In this document: piece by piece, positions 17,590-25,725 of the stretch
Numbering within the stretch: the stretch's first letter is position 1
Layout: every line of letters begins with the position of its first letter
Assembly: GCF_001456935.1 (NCBI RefSeq)
Contig: NZ_KQ758483.1
Location: 682,001-746,000 of the forward strand
DNA: 64,000 nt
Direction: 5' to 3'
Source: [Bacillus] enclensis
GTDB taxonomy: Bacteria; Bacillota; Bacilli; Bacillales; Bacillaceae_B
Made by a program: the position numbers and the translations under genes
The notes under the pieces: generated by a model
What the model saw: only the letters and a program-made list of their open reading frames with translations
Told to the model about the DNA's origin: nothing
Database searches by the model: none

Positions 17590-17907
17590 GATACTGGGAT
17601 AAAAGTACTTTAGTCTATATAAAACCCGAGCTGATTTGCAGTTGAAGAGGCAAATCAGTCCGGGTTTTTAATTTGTTTAATTCAAATATACATTTTAGAC
17701 CTTCCCAGAGGTTGATTGGATTGAAAAATAAAGACTCCTAATTGAAATGCGGAAGGGCTTTGCTCAGAGGCTTATGACCTCGAGGGGCTAGCCTCCGGAG
17801 CTGCACAGGATCTGCCGCGAGAAGGAGAGGGGCTCACGGGCTACCCGCGGAAAGCGAAGTCTTGCACGTAAACCATTAGCTATTCTGTAATTGTTTGTCC
17901 CAATCTC
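17590..17907 (+). mobile_element. MITE-like repeat, copy A (full length)
   Basis: The inverted ends are ACTGGGATAAAAG on the left and, read from the right, ATTGGGACAAACA. Next to the left end is a hairpin, CCCGAGCTGATTTGC with GCAAATCAGTCCGGG, followed by a T-run. Then come about 45 AT-rich bases, a GTTGATTGGA motif and a GC-rich core with GGGCTACCCGCGGAAAGCGAAG and TCTTGCACG (17840-17868, shared with copy B). It contains no credible ORF. It fills most of the gap between the VanZ-like and acetyltransferase genes, and its hairpin can end VanZ transcription. Confidence 0.65.
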
Positions 17908-17979
17908 TTTCTTTTGTGTAAAGATTTTGAAAAAACCATGTTAATATGGAAATGACTTCAAATAAAGGAGAGAGTATTT

Positions 17980-18903
17980 GTGGATATTTCGATAGAAAAG
18001 GCATCTTTGGAAGATGCTGAATTATTGACCGGCATCATGAAAAAAACGTTTGATCGTGAAGCTGCGAGATGGCTCGGAAATGAGAAGACCCTGGATTATA
18101 ATATTCAGCCGCCCGGGTATGACTCTGTTAGAAAGAATAAGTACATGATCAGCGAATTGGATGCTTTCATCATTTCAGCCGGTGGAAAACCAGCAGGTGG
18201 AATCTATGTGACCATTTCAGGCAAATCATATGGGAGAATCGACCGCATCTTCATTCAGCCGGAACATCAGGGGGAAGGAATCGGGTCCAAGGCGATAAAA
18301 ATGATCGAAGAAAGATATCCAAACGTAAGGATATGGCATCTCGAGACATCTGCAAAGCAAATAAGTAATCATTATTTTTATGAGAAAATGGGATATAGTA
18401 AAACGTTTGAATCCCCGGAGGAGTATTCCTATGAGAAACTGATCCAGACGAAACCCGACGACCAAAAACTTCTAAAGAATGAAGATTTATCTCACAGAAT
18501 TTATGAACATTGCAGTTTAAACCATTCAGAGTATTATGGGGTGAATATGGAAGAAAGCTCGATCATCAACAGTAATTTAAAAGGTATTCACGTAAGTAAC
18601 TGTAATATGAGTGAAGTAAAATTTCAAAATATTAATCTTACTCATTCTCTTATTGCTGATTTGAATCTTTCAAAAAGTGAATTTGCACATCTATCACTTA
18701 GCGGTACAACTTTTACAAACACGGACTTGGGAGAAGAAGGAGAACCCGTGAGCTTTAAGGGATGCAACCTTCAAGGAAGCAAGTTCATAAACTGCGATTT
18801 AAAGGGAATTGAGATAAGTGACAGTGATCTGTCAGGAATGAAGATTAATGATATTCCAGTGAAAGATCTGCTGGATGCTTATAAGCGGATTCACAATACA
18901 TAA
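17980..18903 (+). CDS. GNAT acetyltransferase fused to a pentapeptide-repeat domain
   Basis: Residues 1-155 of this 307-residue protein form a GNAT acetyltransferase. The acetyl-CoA loop is in the segment IQPEHQGEGIGSKAIKMI (about 90-105), and YFYEKMGYSKT ends the fold. Residues about 165-290 are built of five-residue steps with hydrophobic or small residues at fixed positions (NSNLKG, VSNCNMSEVKF, LNLSKSEF, GCNLQGSKFINCDLKGIEISDSDLSG read as short units), the mark of a right-handed beta-helix. GTG 17980 has AAAGGAGAGAG upstream. Pentapeptide domains often mediate protein binding or DNA mimicry. The substrate is unknown, and the fusion is unusual. Confidence 0.85.
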   Translation: MDISIEKASLEDAELLTGIMKKTFDREAARWLGNEKTLDYNIQPPGYDSVRKNKYMISELDAFIISAGGKPAGGIYVTISGKSYGRIDRIFIQPEHQGEGIGSKAIKMIEERYPNVRIWHLETSAKQISNHYFYEKMGYSKTFESPEEYSYEKLIQTKPDDQKLLKNEDLSHRIYEHCSLNHSEYYGVNMEESSIINSNLKGIHVSNCNMSEVKFQNINLTHSLIADLNLSKSEFAHLSLSGTTFTNTDLGEEGEPVSFKGCNLQGSKFINCDLKGIEISDSDLSGMKINDIPVKDLLDAYKRIHNT

Positions 18904-18944
18904 TGTTCCTGGAAGAATGATAATAAATTGAAGGTGTTGGAACA

Positions 18945-19580
18945 ATGACTGAAGAAAAACTTGCAATCTTTGATGAAGATTATAATAGATTAGGTGAACG
19001 TACCCGTACGGAAGTGCATGCCCTTGGGTATTGGCATGAAACCTTTCACTGCTGGATGGCACATTATAATGAGAGCAGAAGTCGAATTTATATATATTTC
19101 CAGCTGAGAAGCGAAAGTAAGAAGGATTATCCGGGGCTTCTCGACATTACTGCTGCAGGTCATATTTTATCTCAAGAATCGATGGAAGATGGAGTGAGGG
19201 AGATCCATGAAGAATTGGGAGTGGATATTCCTTATGATCAACTTATTTTTGCAGGGATCATGAAAGAAGAGCTGAACGGCGCAGGAATAGTAGATCGCGA
19301 GTTAGCGAATGTTTACTTATATACAAAACCAATTTCTTTTGACAACTTTCGCTTGCAAACTGAGGAATTATCCGGAATCTTCCGGACGACACTTGATGAG
19401 GCTGATCAACTTTTTCATCATGCAGCAGATGAAATAAGTTTAGAAGGGTTTGTTGTAGATGATAATCAGGGATTAATTGATAAGAAGTGGAAGGCAACCA
19501 TTCAGGACTTTGTTGCCCATCCTATTTCGTATTTTCAAAAAGTGATAAATAGAATTAAAGATGAACTTCTGGAAAAATAA
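18945..19580 (+). CDS. Nudix hydrolase
   Basis: The 211-residue protein has a canonical Nudix box starting at about residue 66 (G-x5-E-x7-REIHEELGV), which binds Mg and hydrolyses a nucleoside diphosphate linked to another group. The N-terminus (IFDEDYNRLGERTRTEVHALGYWHETFHCW, described by its pattern) resembles the isopentenyl-diphosphate isomerase-like Nudix branch found in many Bacillus proteins of unknown substrate. It starts 41 bases after the GNAT-pentapeptide gene on the same strand, so the two may be co-transcribed. Substrate not predictable. Confidence 0.85.
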   Translation: MTEEKLAIFDEDYNRLGERTRTEVHALGYWHETFHCWMAHYNESRSRIYIYFQLRSESKKDYPGLLDITAAGHILSQESMEDGVREIHEELGVDIPYDQLIFAGIMKEELNGAGIVDRELANVYLYTKPISFDNFRLQTEELSGIFRTTLDEADQLFHHAADEISLEGFVVDDNQGLIDKKWKATIQDFVAHPISYFQKVINRIKDELLEK

Positions 19581-19660
19581 TTCAAGATTCCCATGTTCAT
19601 TTCGTAATTTATCCTCTATCATGATAGTTTCAATATTTCATTTACTTGAGGAGGGATGTT

Positions 19661-20287
19661 GTGAACGGAACAGCACATATGGCAGCAGGGGCAGCAGCGG
19701 GATTCATCACAGCCAACTCAATTGGGGCAGACTTTGCGTCGACAGCCACACTCGTCACTTTTGGCGGCATTTCGGGGCTTATTCCGGATTTAGATATCGA
19801 TGGAAAGCTCAGTAATAAGGTTACGTTTTCTTCTAAAATGATTCGTGCGGCAGCTTTGGTCATTGGACTATTAATGATGGTGTACAGCTTCCTGGAAGAA
19901 GGAGGGAGTGATCAATGGATAGGGCTGGGGTACGGCGCAGGAATCCTCTTGCTTTCAACCTTCATTACCCAAAGAAGGATGCTGACCTTTACAGGAATCG
20001 CCGTCACAGTCGGTGGCTGGCATATCAATGAAACCTGGCTGTGCTTACTGGGAATCTACATAGTGATTGCTTCACTGGTTTCACACAGAAGTTATACACA
20101 TTCTGTTATAGGCATCATTTATTTTGGCTTTATTGCCCGTTACCTTGAATCCTCCCTTATGATCCAAGGTGTCTTTGAAGCGTGCATGCTGGGCTATGCA
20201 AGTCACTTGGCGGGAGACATGAAAGTCCTTCCCTTTAACAGGAGAGGGGTAAAATTGTTTCTGCCTTTTTCTTCAAAGGAAATGTAA
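19661..20287 (+). CDS. DUF457/YdjM-type membrane-bound metal-dependent hydrolase
   Basis: The protein has 208 residues from GTG 19661, chosen because GAGGAGGG lies just upstream; a TTG at 19646 overlaps that site. Residues begin NGTAHMAAGAAAGF and contain GLIPDLDIDGKLS (about 38-50) and SHRSYTHS (about 145-152), the paired His/Asp motifs of the YdjM family. There are about six membrane segments. Family members are predicted hydrolases of the inner membrane with no defined substrate. The trpS promoter starts seven bases after its stop. Confidence 0.8.
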   Translation: MNGTAHMAAGAAAGFITANSIGADFASTATLVTFGGISGLIPDLDIDGKLSNKVTFSSKMIRAAALVIGLLMMVYSFLEEGGSDQWIGLGYGAGILLLSTFITQRRMLTFTGIAVTVGGWHINETWLCLLGIYIVIASLVSHRSYTHSVIGIIYFGFIARYLESSLMIQGVFEACMLGYASHLAGDMKVLPFNRRGVKLFLPFSSKEM

Positions 20288-20294
20288 AAATATA

Positions 20295-20323
20295 TTGACC
20301 AATTATTTCTGTTACTATAAAAT
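20295..20323 (+). promoter_or_regulatory. SigA-type promoter of the trpS T-box transcript
   Basis: TTGACC and TAAAAT are separated by 17 bases, directly before the T-box leader. Confidence 0.65.
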
Positions 20324-20329
20324 ATTGGA

Positions 20330-20604
20330 AATGGCATAACACATGCAATGATGAAGAAAAGTAAGCTGTCGAAACAATTCAGAGAGCTGATGGCCGGTGA
20401 GAATCAGTGTGGGAAGGCAGACGAATGGGCTTCTGAGCATCCAGGCTGAAGTGGAAAGTAGGCTATGGCGGAGAGTCTCACCGATAAAAGAGGCAATGTA
20501 TCGAGGTATGTCCCTCTGTACAGGAAAGTGCGTTTGCTTTATGTAAACGAATGAAGGTGGCACCACGGGTTTCCCGTCCTTTTTGGATGGGGAGCCCTTT
20601 TTGT
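20330..20604 (+). promoter_or_regulatory. T-box riboswitch, tryptophan-specific
   Basis: The leader holds the stem I motif GGTGAGAATC, a candidate specifier codon TGG at 20426-20428 in the context GAATGG, and the conserved T-box sequence AAGGTGGCACCACGG at 20554-20568. The bulge UGGC pairs with the GCCA end of tRNA-Trp, whose discriminator base is G. The competing terminator is GGGTTTCCCGTCC with GGATGGGGAGCCC and a T-run (20567-20602). Uncharged tRNA-Trp should stabilise the antiterminator and switch on trpS. Confidence 0.92.
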
Positions 20605-20631
20605 GTTTAGGTGAAAAGGAGGTTTGTAAAA

Positions 20632-21633
20632 GTGAAAAAGCAAGTACTGACAGGGATCAAGCCCACGGGCAAGGTGCATCTGGGGAACTATATCGGTGCC
20701 ATAAAACCGGCATTGGAGCTGGCGCGGCAAGAATCGTATCAGCCCGCATATTTTGTAGCGGATTATCACGGTTTGACAAAGATACACAACAAAGAGGAAA
20801 TGAACGAGCTCAGCCGCGGGATTGCCGCCACTTGGCTGGCTTTGGGGCTTGATCCTTCTAAAGCGATTTTCTACAGACAGTCGGACGTTCCGGAGATTTT
20901 TGAACTGAGCTGGATTTTAGCCTGTTTTTCCCCAAAGGGATTAATGAACCGCGCACATGCTTATAAGGCGCTTGCAGAGGGAAATGCCCAAGCAGGAAAA
21001 GAAGCCGATACAGGGGTGAATATGGGATTGTTTACATATCCGATATTGATGGCATCGGATATTCTCCTATTCCAGACAGAAGTTGTACCGGTGGGGAAAG
21101 ATCAAATACAACATGTGGAAATTGCAAGGGATATTGCTGAAAGCTTTAATCATACCTATGGAGTAACGTTCACCCTGCCTCACTATATCGTGGAAAAGGA
21201 AACGGCCGTATTGCCAGGTCTGGATGGACGTAAAATGAGCAAAAGTTATAATAATACCATCCCATTGTTCGAAGAGCCAAAAAAACTGCAAAAATTGATC
21301 AATAAGATCAAGACGGATTCAAGTCCGCCTGCGGCTCCGAAAAATCCAGATGATTCGATTATATTTTCGTTATATAAAGAATTTGCGTCAGAAGCTAAAG
21401 CAGATGAGATGAAGAACCGGTTTCAATCCGGTATCGGATGGGGAGAGGCCAAGAAAGAGCTTTTTGAAGTCATGAATGAGTTTTTGGAAGAGCCTCGTGA
21501 AAAGTATCGTGAATTGATGGACTCTCCTGAAAAGCTTAATGAAATTTTAATGGATGGTGCTGAGAAAGCAAGAAAGAAAACGAGACCATTCTTGCAGGAG
21601 GTGAAAAGGAAAATAGGGATTCTTCATTCATGA
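20632..21633 (+). CDS. trpS: Tryptophanyl-tRNA synthetase, divergent type
   Basis: This class Ic synthetase charges tRNA-Trp. It has 333 residues from GTG 20632, which has AAAAGGAGG upstream. The HIGH-type motif reads TGKVHLGNYIG (about residues 12-22), and KMSKS is intact near residue 202 (GRKMSKSYNN). The sequence departs from the usual Bacillus enzyme: it has GIKPTG where that has GIQPSG, SYQPAYFVADYHGLT after the first helix, and a short loop before KMSKS. It resembles the second type of TrpRS found in some Bacteria. It may be an extra copy beside a housekeeping trpS, which would have to be sought elsewhere in the genome. Confidence 0.92.
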   Translation: MKKQVLTGIKPTGKVHLGNYIGAIKPALELARQESYQPAYFVADYHGLTKIHNKEEMNELSRGIAATWLALGLDPSKAIFYRQSDVPEIFELSWILACFSPKGLMNRAHAYKALAEGNAQAGKEADTGVNMGLFTYPILMASDILLFQTEVVPVGKDQIQHVEIARDIAESFNHTYGVTFTLPHYIVEKETAVLPGLDGRKMSKSYNNTIPLFEEPKKLQKLINKIKTDSSPPAAPKNPDDSIIFSLYKEFASEAKADEMKNRFQSGIGWGEAKKELFEVMNEFLEEPREKYRELMDSPEKLNEILMDGAEKARKKTRPFLQEVKRKIGILHS

Positions 21634-21639
21634 CATTAA

Positions 21640-21682
21640 AAATACAAGCTGCCGATCTAGTTGAATGGCAGCTTGTATAATA
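21640..21682. terminator. Terminator shared by trpS and adh
   Basis: ATACAAGCTGCC and GGCAGCTTGTAT form a perfect 12-bp stem between the two convergent genes. Confidence 0.7.
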
Positions 21683-21687
21683 TAGGT

Positions 21688-22821
21688 TTATGGTTTTAAT
21701 ATCACCTTGATATTGCCGTCCTCTTTCTTATCGAAAATCTCGTATCCACGCGCTGCATCTTCAATGGGAATACGATGGGTAATAATATCAGTCGGGTCAA
21801 ATTCTTTGTTTTCGATCATATCGTACAGTTTTGGCATAAGGTGTATGACTGGGGCCTGTCCCATTTTGATGGAGACATTTCTGCTGAAGAAGTCTCCTAT
21901 TGGAAAACGATTTGCTTCTGTGGCATAAACACCTGTCAATTGCACGGTCCCGAATTTTCTTACTGATTGAGAGGCCGTTGTTATCGGGCTGATGGTCCCG
22001 AATTGATTATCGAAATCAGATCCGAATGTTTCATCAGGTGGAACGGTCCCGTCCATTCCGACACAGTCAATCACAACATCAGCGCCTCCCTTTGTATATT
22101 CATGGAGGACAGAACCGATGTCAGGGGTCTCCTTGAAGTTATACGTTTCAGCATTATTTGTGCGTTTAGCGTGCTGGAGCCTGTGATCGACCTGATCGAC
22201 TGCGATTACCCGCTCGGCTCCTTTCAGTTTAGCGAATTTCTGGGCCATCAACCCAATTGGTCCGCTGCCAAGGACAATGACCGTATCGCCTTCTTTCACT
22301 CCGCTGTTTTCTACGCTCCAATAAGCTGTAGGAATGACATCCGAAAGGAAGAGGACACTCTCATCATCAAGACTGCTGGACTCGGGCACTTTGAACGAAG
22401 TAAAGTCTGCATAAGGGACCCGAAGGTATTCTGCCTGACCTCCCGGATAGCCGCCGTTCATTTCTGTAAACCCAAATAACCCGCCGACCTCTCCATGAGG
22501 ATTTGAGTCGTCACATTGACTTTCCATCTGATTCTTACAGAAGAAACACTCTCCGCATCCGATATTGAAAGGGATGACTACACGATCGCCTTTCTTTAAA
22601 CTTTTAACATTCGAACCTACTTCCTCTACAATCCCCATCGGCTCGTGCCCCACTACGTAATCTTGTTCAGGCTCGATTCCGCCGTGATAAAGATGAAGGT
22701 CAGAACCGCAGATGCCGCTTGCAGTAATCCTCACAATCATATCGGTATTCTCTTGAATATCAGGAGTTTCAACTTCTTTTACCACCATTTGTTCTTTCCC
22801 TTGGAAAGTTACACCTTTCAA
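21688..22821 (-). CDS. Zinc-dependent alcohol dehydrogenase (MDR family)
   Basis: The 377-residue enzyme has a catalytic zinc site with CGSD and GHEPMG (about residues 37 and 59-64). Structural zinc cysteines lie in a CGECFFC...C loop (about 90-107). The Rossmann motif is VLGSGPIGLMAQ (about 183-194). It would oxidise an alcohol or hydrated aldehyde with NAD. The overall pattern, including the long loop with VPPDETFGSDFDNQFG, resembles the glutathione-independent formaldehyde dehydrogenase-like branch common in Bacillus. TTG 22821 (MKGVTFQG) is preferred because AGGATGTGA precedes it. It is transcribed alone and convergent with trpS. Substrate unknown. Confidence 0.85.
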   Translation of the reverse strand: MKGVTFQGKEQMVVKEVETPDIQENTDMIVRITASGICGSDLHLYHGGIEPEQDYVVGHEPMGIVEEVGSNVKSLKKGDRVVIPFNIGCGECFFCKNQMESQCDDSNPHGEVGGLFGFTEMNGGYPGGQAEYLRVPYADFTSFKVPESSSLDDESVLFLSDVIPTAYWSVENSGVKEGDTVIVLGSGPIGLMAQKFAKLKGAERVIAVDQVDHRLQHAKRTNNAETYNFKETPDIGSVLHEYTKGGADVVIDCVGMDGTVPPDETFGSDFDNQFGTISPITTASQSVRKFGTVQLTGVYATEANRFPIGDFFSRNVSIKMGQAPVIHLMPKLYDMIENKEFDPTDIITHRIPIEDAARGYEIFDKKEDGNIKVILKP

Positions 22822-23206
22822 GCAAATCACATCCTATCTAAGTATTTCTATACATTTAGACTTTAAGTAGATACTTTAAACATTTCTTATTGAATCTCAT
22901 TTGTAACCTAAAACATTTCTAACGTGAAATGACGAAGTATTCATAATTTTCATTGACATTTAATAAAGTATGTTGTAAGTTATGAAGAAGTTATTTTAAT
23001 AAAGTTTTTGGAGAAAGCTCTTTTCGCATACTTAGTTGCTCATTACACAAGAAAATACAGGAACTTTGGTATTTTCTGATGTTCGTCCACCTGTAGATTA
23101 ACTTGAATTTGAAAAGAGCACGTATACAAGCAACATTCAGGCTACAAGCCAATTTACGAAAAGCAACAATCTTTTAGAAAACATCCTTGTAGAAAAACTA
23201 AATAGA
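22822..23206. other. Intergenic region, adh / S-box
   Basis: This is an AT-rich, non-coding stretch between divergent units. A TTGACA-17-TAAGTT element at 22952 points toward the met operon but has a poor -10 box. An inverted pair, GCTCTTTTCGCATAC (from about 23017) and GAAAAGAGCACGTATAC (from about 23111), flanks the middle. No ORF is convincing. Confidence 0.4.
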
Positions 23207-23358
23207 TTCTTATCAAGAGAGGTAGAGGGACTGGCCCGGTGACACCTCAGCAACCAGCATGGCGCATGGTGCTAATTCCAGCAAGTTGATTCAACTTGGC
23301 CGATAAGAGGGAGAATGAATGATGAAGCCTTCTTATATTGCATAAGGGGGCTTTTTAT
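23207..23358 (+). promoter_or_regulatory. SAM-I (S-box) riboswitch with terminator
   Basis: Helix P1 pairs TTCTTATC (23207) with GATAAGAG (23302). The core contains AGAGGTAGAGGGACTGGCCC, GCAACC and the TTGGCCGATAAGAGG end typical of S-box leaders. A 12-bp terminator, AAGCCTTCTTAT with ATAAGGGGGCTT (23325-23353), ends in T. The 3' strand of P1 can pair with CCTTCTTAT of the terminator to form the antiterminator. S-adenosylmethionine binding should therefore stop transcription of metI onward. Confidence 0.93.
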
Positions 23359-23401
23359 TTTATACCCCTTTTCATTTTACTGAGAAAAGGAGAGGCGAAA
23401 A

Positions 23402-24523
23402 GTGAGTAAACACATTGATACAATCCTCGTACAATCCGGTAATCGTACAGACAGCAGGACAGGTGCAGTCAGTCCGGCAATATACTTATCTACTGCATAT
23501 GAGCATCAGGGAATCGGAAAATCTACTGGATTTGATTATTCCCGCACAGGAAATCCAACCAGGTTCATTTTAGAAGACACATTAGCCCAGTTGGAGGAAG
23601 GCAGGAGGGCCTTTGCGTTCAGTTCCGGTATGGCAGCCATCCAGGCAATATTGAATTTGTTTTCCTCGGGGGACGAACTGATTGTTTCCGAAGATCTGTA
23701 CGGCGGCAGCTATCGGCTTTTCCTTCAGTATGAGAATCAGTACAATATCAGATTCCATTTCGTCGATACAGCAGATGAAAGCAGAATAATTGAGAAGATA
23801 AATGGAAGCACGAAAGGCATCTTCCTTGAAACACCAACCAATCCGCTTATGAATGAAACGAGTATTTCGACCGTTTCTTCCGTTGCAAAGGATAACGGCT
23901 TACTGCTGATTGTGGATAACACCTTTTACACCCCAATCCTGCAAAAGCCAATAACAGAGGGGGCAGATATTGTCGTCCACAGTGCCACAAAATATTTAGG
24001 CGGCCACAACGATGTGCTGGCGGGTGCGGTCATTGCACGAGACGAGGATCTCGGAGAAAAGATATACACAGTCCAGAATTCCATTGGAGCAGTCCTTTCA
24101 CCGTTTGACAGCTGGCTTCTGCTCCGCGGTATGAAAACGTTGAGTTTGAGGATTGCGCAGCATGAAAAAAATGCCCGCGTCATCGCAGAATATCTGACGA
24201 ATAATGAGTGTGTGACAGATGTCCTGTACCCGGGCAGAGGAGGGATGTTGTCCTTTAGGATTTCAAGAGAAGAGTGGGTCGGTCCCTTCCTTGAAAAATT
24301 GAAAGTCATTACATTCGCGGAAAGCCTCGGAGGCGTTGAAAGCTTCATAACTTATCCAGCCACCCAGACACATGCTGATATTCCCGTAAAAGAAAGGAAT
24401 AAAATCGGTATTTGCAATCGTCTTTTACGTTTTTCGGTTGGAATTGAAAATGTCGGGGATATCATTGCTGATTTGGACAATGTTTTTAATCAACTAAAAG
24501 GAGAGGTGCTTACTTATGAGTAG
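23402..24523 (+). CDS. metI: Cystathionine gamma-synthase / O-acetylhomoserine thiolyase MetI
   Basis: This 373-residue PLP enzyme of the Cys/Met metabolism family joins cysteine (or sulfide) to an activated homoserine. Motifs: YDYSRTGNPTR-type segment DYSRTGNPTR (about residues 45-54), FSSGMAAI (about 77-84), and the PLP lysine in VHSATKYLGGHNDV (Lys near residue 196). The start is GTG 23402 behind AAAAGGAGAGG. It is first in the S-box operon, and its 3' end overlaps metC by eight bases. The pairing with metC indicates the forward transsulfuration route from cysteine to homocysteine. Confidence 0.93.
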   Translation: MSKHIDTILVQSGNRTDSRTGAVSPAIYLSTAYEHQGIGKSTGFDYSRTGNPTRFILEDTLAQLEEGRRAFAFSSGMAAIQAILNLFSSGDELIVSEDLYGGSYRLFLQYENQYNIRFHFVDTADESRIIEKINGSTKGIFLETPTNPLMNETSISTVSSVAKDNGLLLIVDNTFYTPILQKPITEGADIVVHSATKYLGGHNDVLAGAVIARDEDLGEKIYTVQNSIGAVLSPFDSWLLLRGMKTLSLRIAQHEKNARVIAEYLTNNECVTDVLYPGRGGMLSFRISREEWVGPFLEKLKVITFAESLGGVESFITYPATQTHADIPVKERNKIGICNRLLRFSVGIENVGDIIADLDNVFNQLKGEVLTYE

Positions 24524-25700
24524 AAAAACTTACTCTCAACAAACATCCCTTATTCACTCTCATGGATATGACCGGCATACTGGAGCTGTTTCAATTCCTC
24601 TTTACCACGCGACCACTTTCCATCAACAAGATTTTGATCAGTTTGGAACCTATGATTACAGCAGATCTGGTAATCCAACCAGGGAGGCATTGGAGGATAC
24701 GATTGCTGAACTTGAAGGCGGTGTCCGGGGGTTTGCCTTTTCATCAGGCATGGCAGCTATTTCAACCACTTTTATGATGCTTTCTCAGGGAGATCATGTA
24801 TTGATTTCGGAGGAAGTGTACGGTGGAACCTATCGCTTGATCACTGAGGTTTTGAACCGTTTCGGTATTCAATACTCTTTTGTCGATATGGGTGATCTTC
24901 ATGAGGTGGCACGAGCAATCAGGGTGAATACTAAAGTGATTTATATTGAAACGCCTTCCAATCCACTGCTCAATATTACCGATATTGAAGGGATTGTGAA
25001 ATTGGCGAAAGCCAACGACTGCCTGACATTCCTGGATAATACATTTATGACGCCTCTTCTTCAAAGGCCGTTGTCGCTCGGGGTGGATGTAGTCCTTCAC
25101 AGTGCTACTAAGTTTCTGGCGGGACACAGTGATGTACTTGCCGGCCTCGCTGTGACTGGATGCAATCAAGTTGCTGAGAAACTGGCATTCTTGCAGAATT
25201 CGTTCGGTGCGGTTTTGGGACCACAGGACAGCTGGCTGTTATTAAGAGGATTAAAGACTCTTCATGTCAGGCTCAAGCAGTCATCTGAAAGTGCATCTAA
25301 AATTGCCAGTTTCCTCGAAGCAAGAAATGAGGTGGAAGAAGTGTATTATCCGGGGCTTAGCTATCACAAGGGTTATAAAACTCATGTCAGGCAGTCAGAA
25401 GGACCAGGCGCTGTATTATCATTCCGCCTCAAAAGTGAAAGGGAGGTAAGGGAATTGAAGAGGCATGTGAATATACCCGTATTCGCCGTAAGCCTGGGTG
25501 CTGTGGAATCCATCCTCTCATATCCTGCAAAAATGTCCCATGCATCGATGCCGAAAGAGGAAAGGGAAAGGCGGGGCATCACAGACGGGCTGCTGAGGCT
25601 GTCAGTCGGCCTGGAGAATGCAGACGAGTTAATCAGTGATTTGTCCCATGGGCTGAATTCAATCAATTTGTCATCACCGAAAAAAGTCATCCATTTATAG
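24516..25700 (+). CDS. metC: Cystathionine beta-lyase MetC
   Basis: The 394-residue PLP enzyme cleaves cystathionine to homocysteine, pyruvate and ammonia. It shares the fold and motifs of MetI: DYSRSGNPTREALEDT, FSSGMAAI, and the PLP lysine in LHSATKFLAGHSDV (about residue 196). The start lies inside the metI 3' end, with AAAGGAGAGG upstream, so translation is coupled. It is separated from metI by sequence and not a recent duplicate. It supplies homocysteine to the two methyltransferases downstream. Confidence 0.93.
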   Translation: MSRKTYSQQTSLIHSHGYDRHTGAVSIPLYHATTFHQQDFDQFGTYDYSRSGNPTREALEDTIAELEGGVRGFAFSSGMAAISTTFMMLSQGDHVLISEEVYGGTYRLITEVLNRFGIQYSFVDMGDLHEVARAIRVNTKVIYIETPSNPLLNITDIEGIVKLAKANDCLTFLDNTFMTPLLQRPLSLGVDVVLHSATKFLAGHSDVLAGLAVTGCNQVAEKLAFLQNSFGAVLGPQDSWLLLRGLKTLHVRLKQSSESASKIASFLEARNEVEEVYYPGLSYHKGYKTHVRQSEGPGAVLSFRLKSEREVRELKRHVNIPVFAVSLGAVESILSYPAKMSHASMPKEERERRGITDGLLRLSVGLENADELISDLSHGLNSINLSSPKKVIHL

Positions 25701-25725
25701 TTTGTATTAATGAAGGAGGAATTGT

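Noticed and set aside
21967-22479. 170-codon plus-strand frame opposite the alcohol dehydrogenase
   Set aside because: It is the antisense of a well-supported gene, with no ribosome site or recognisable protein.
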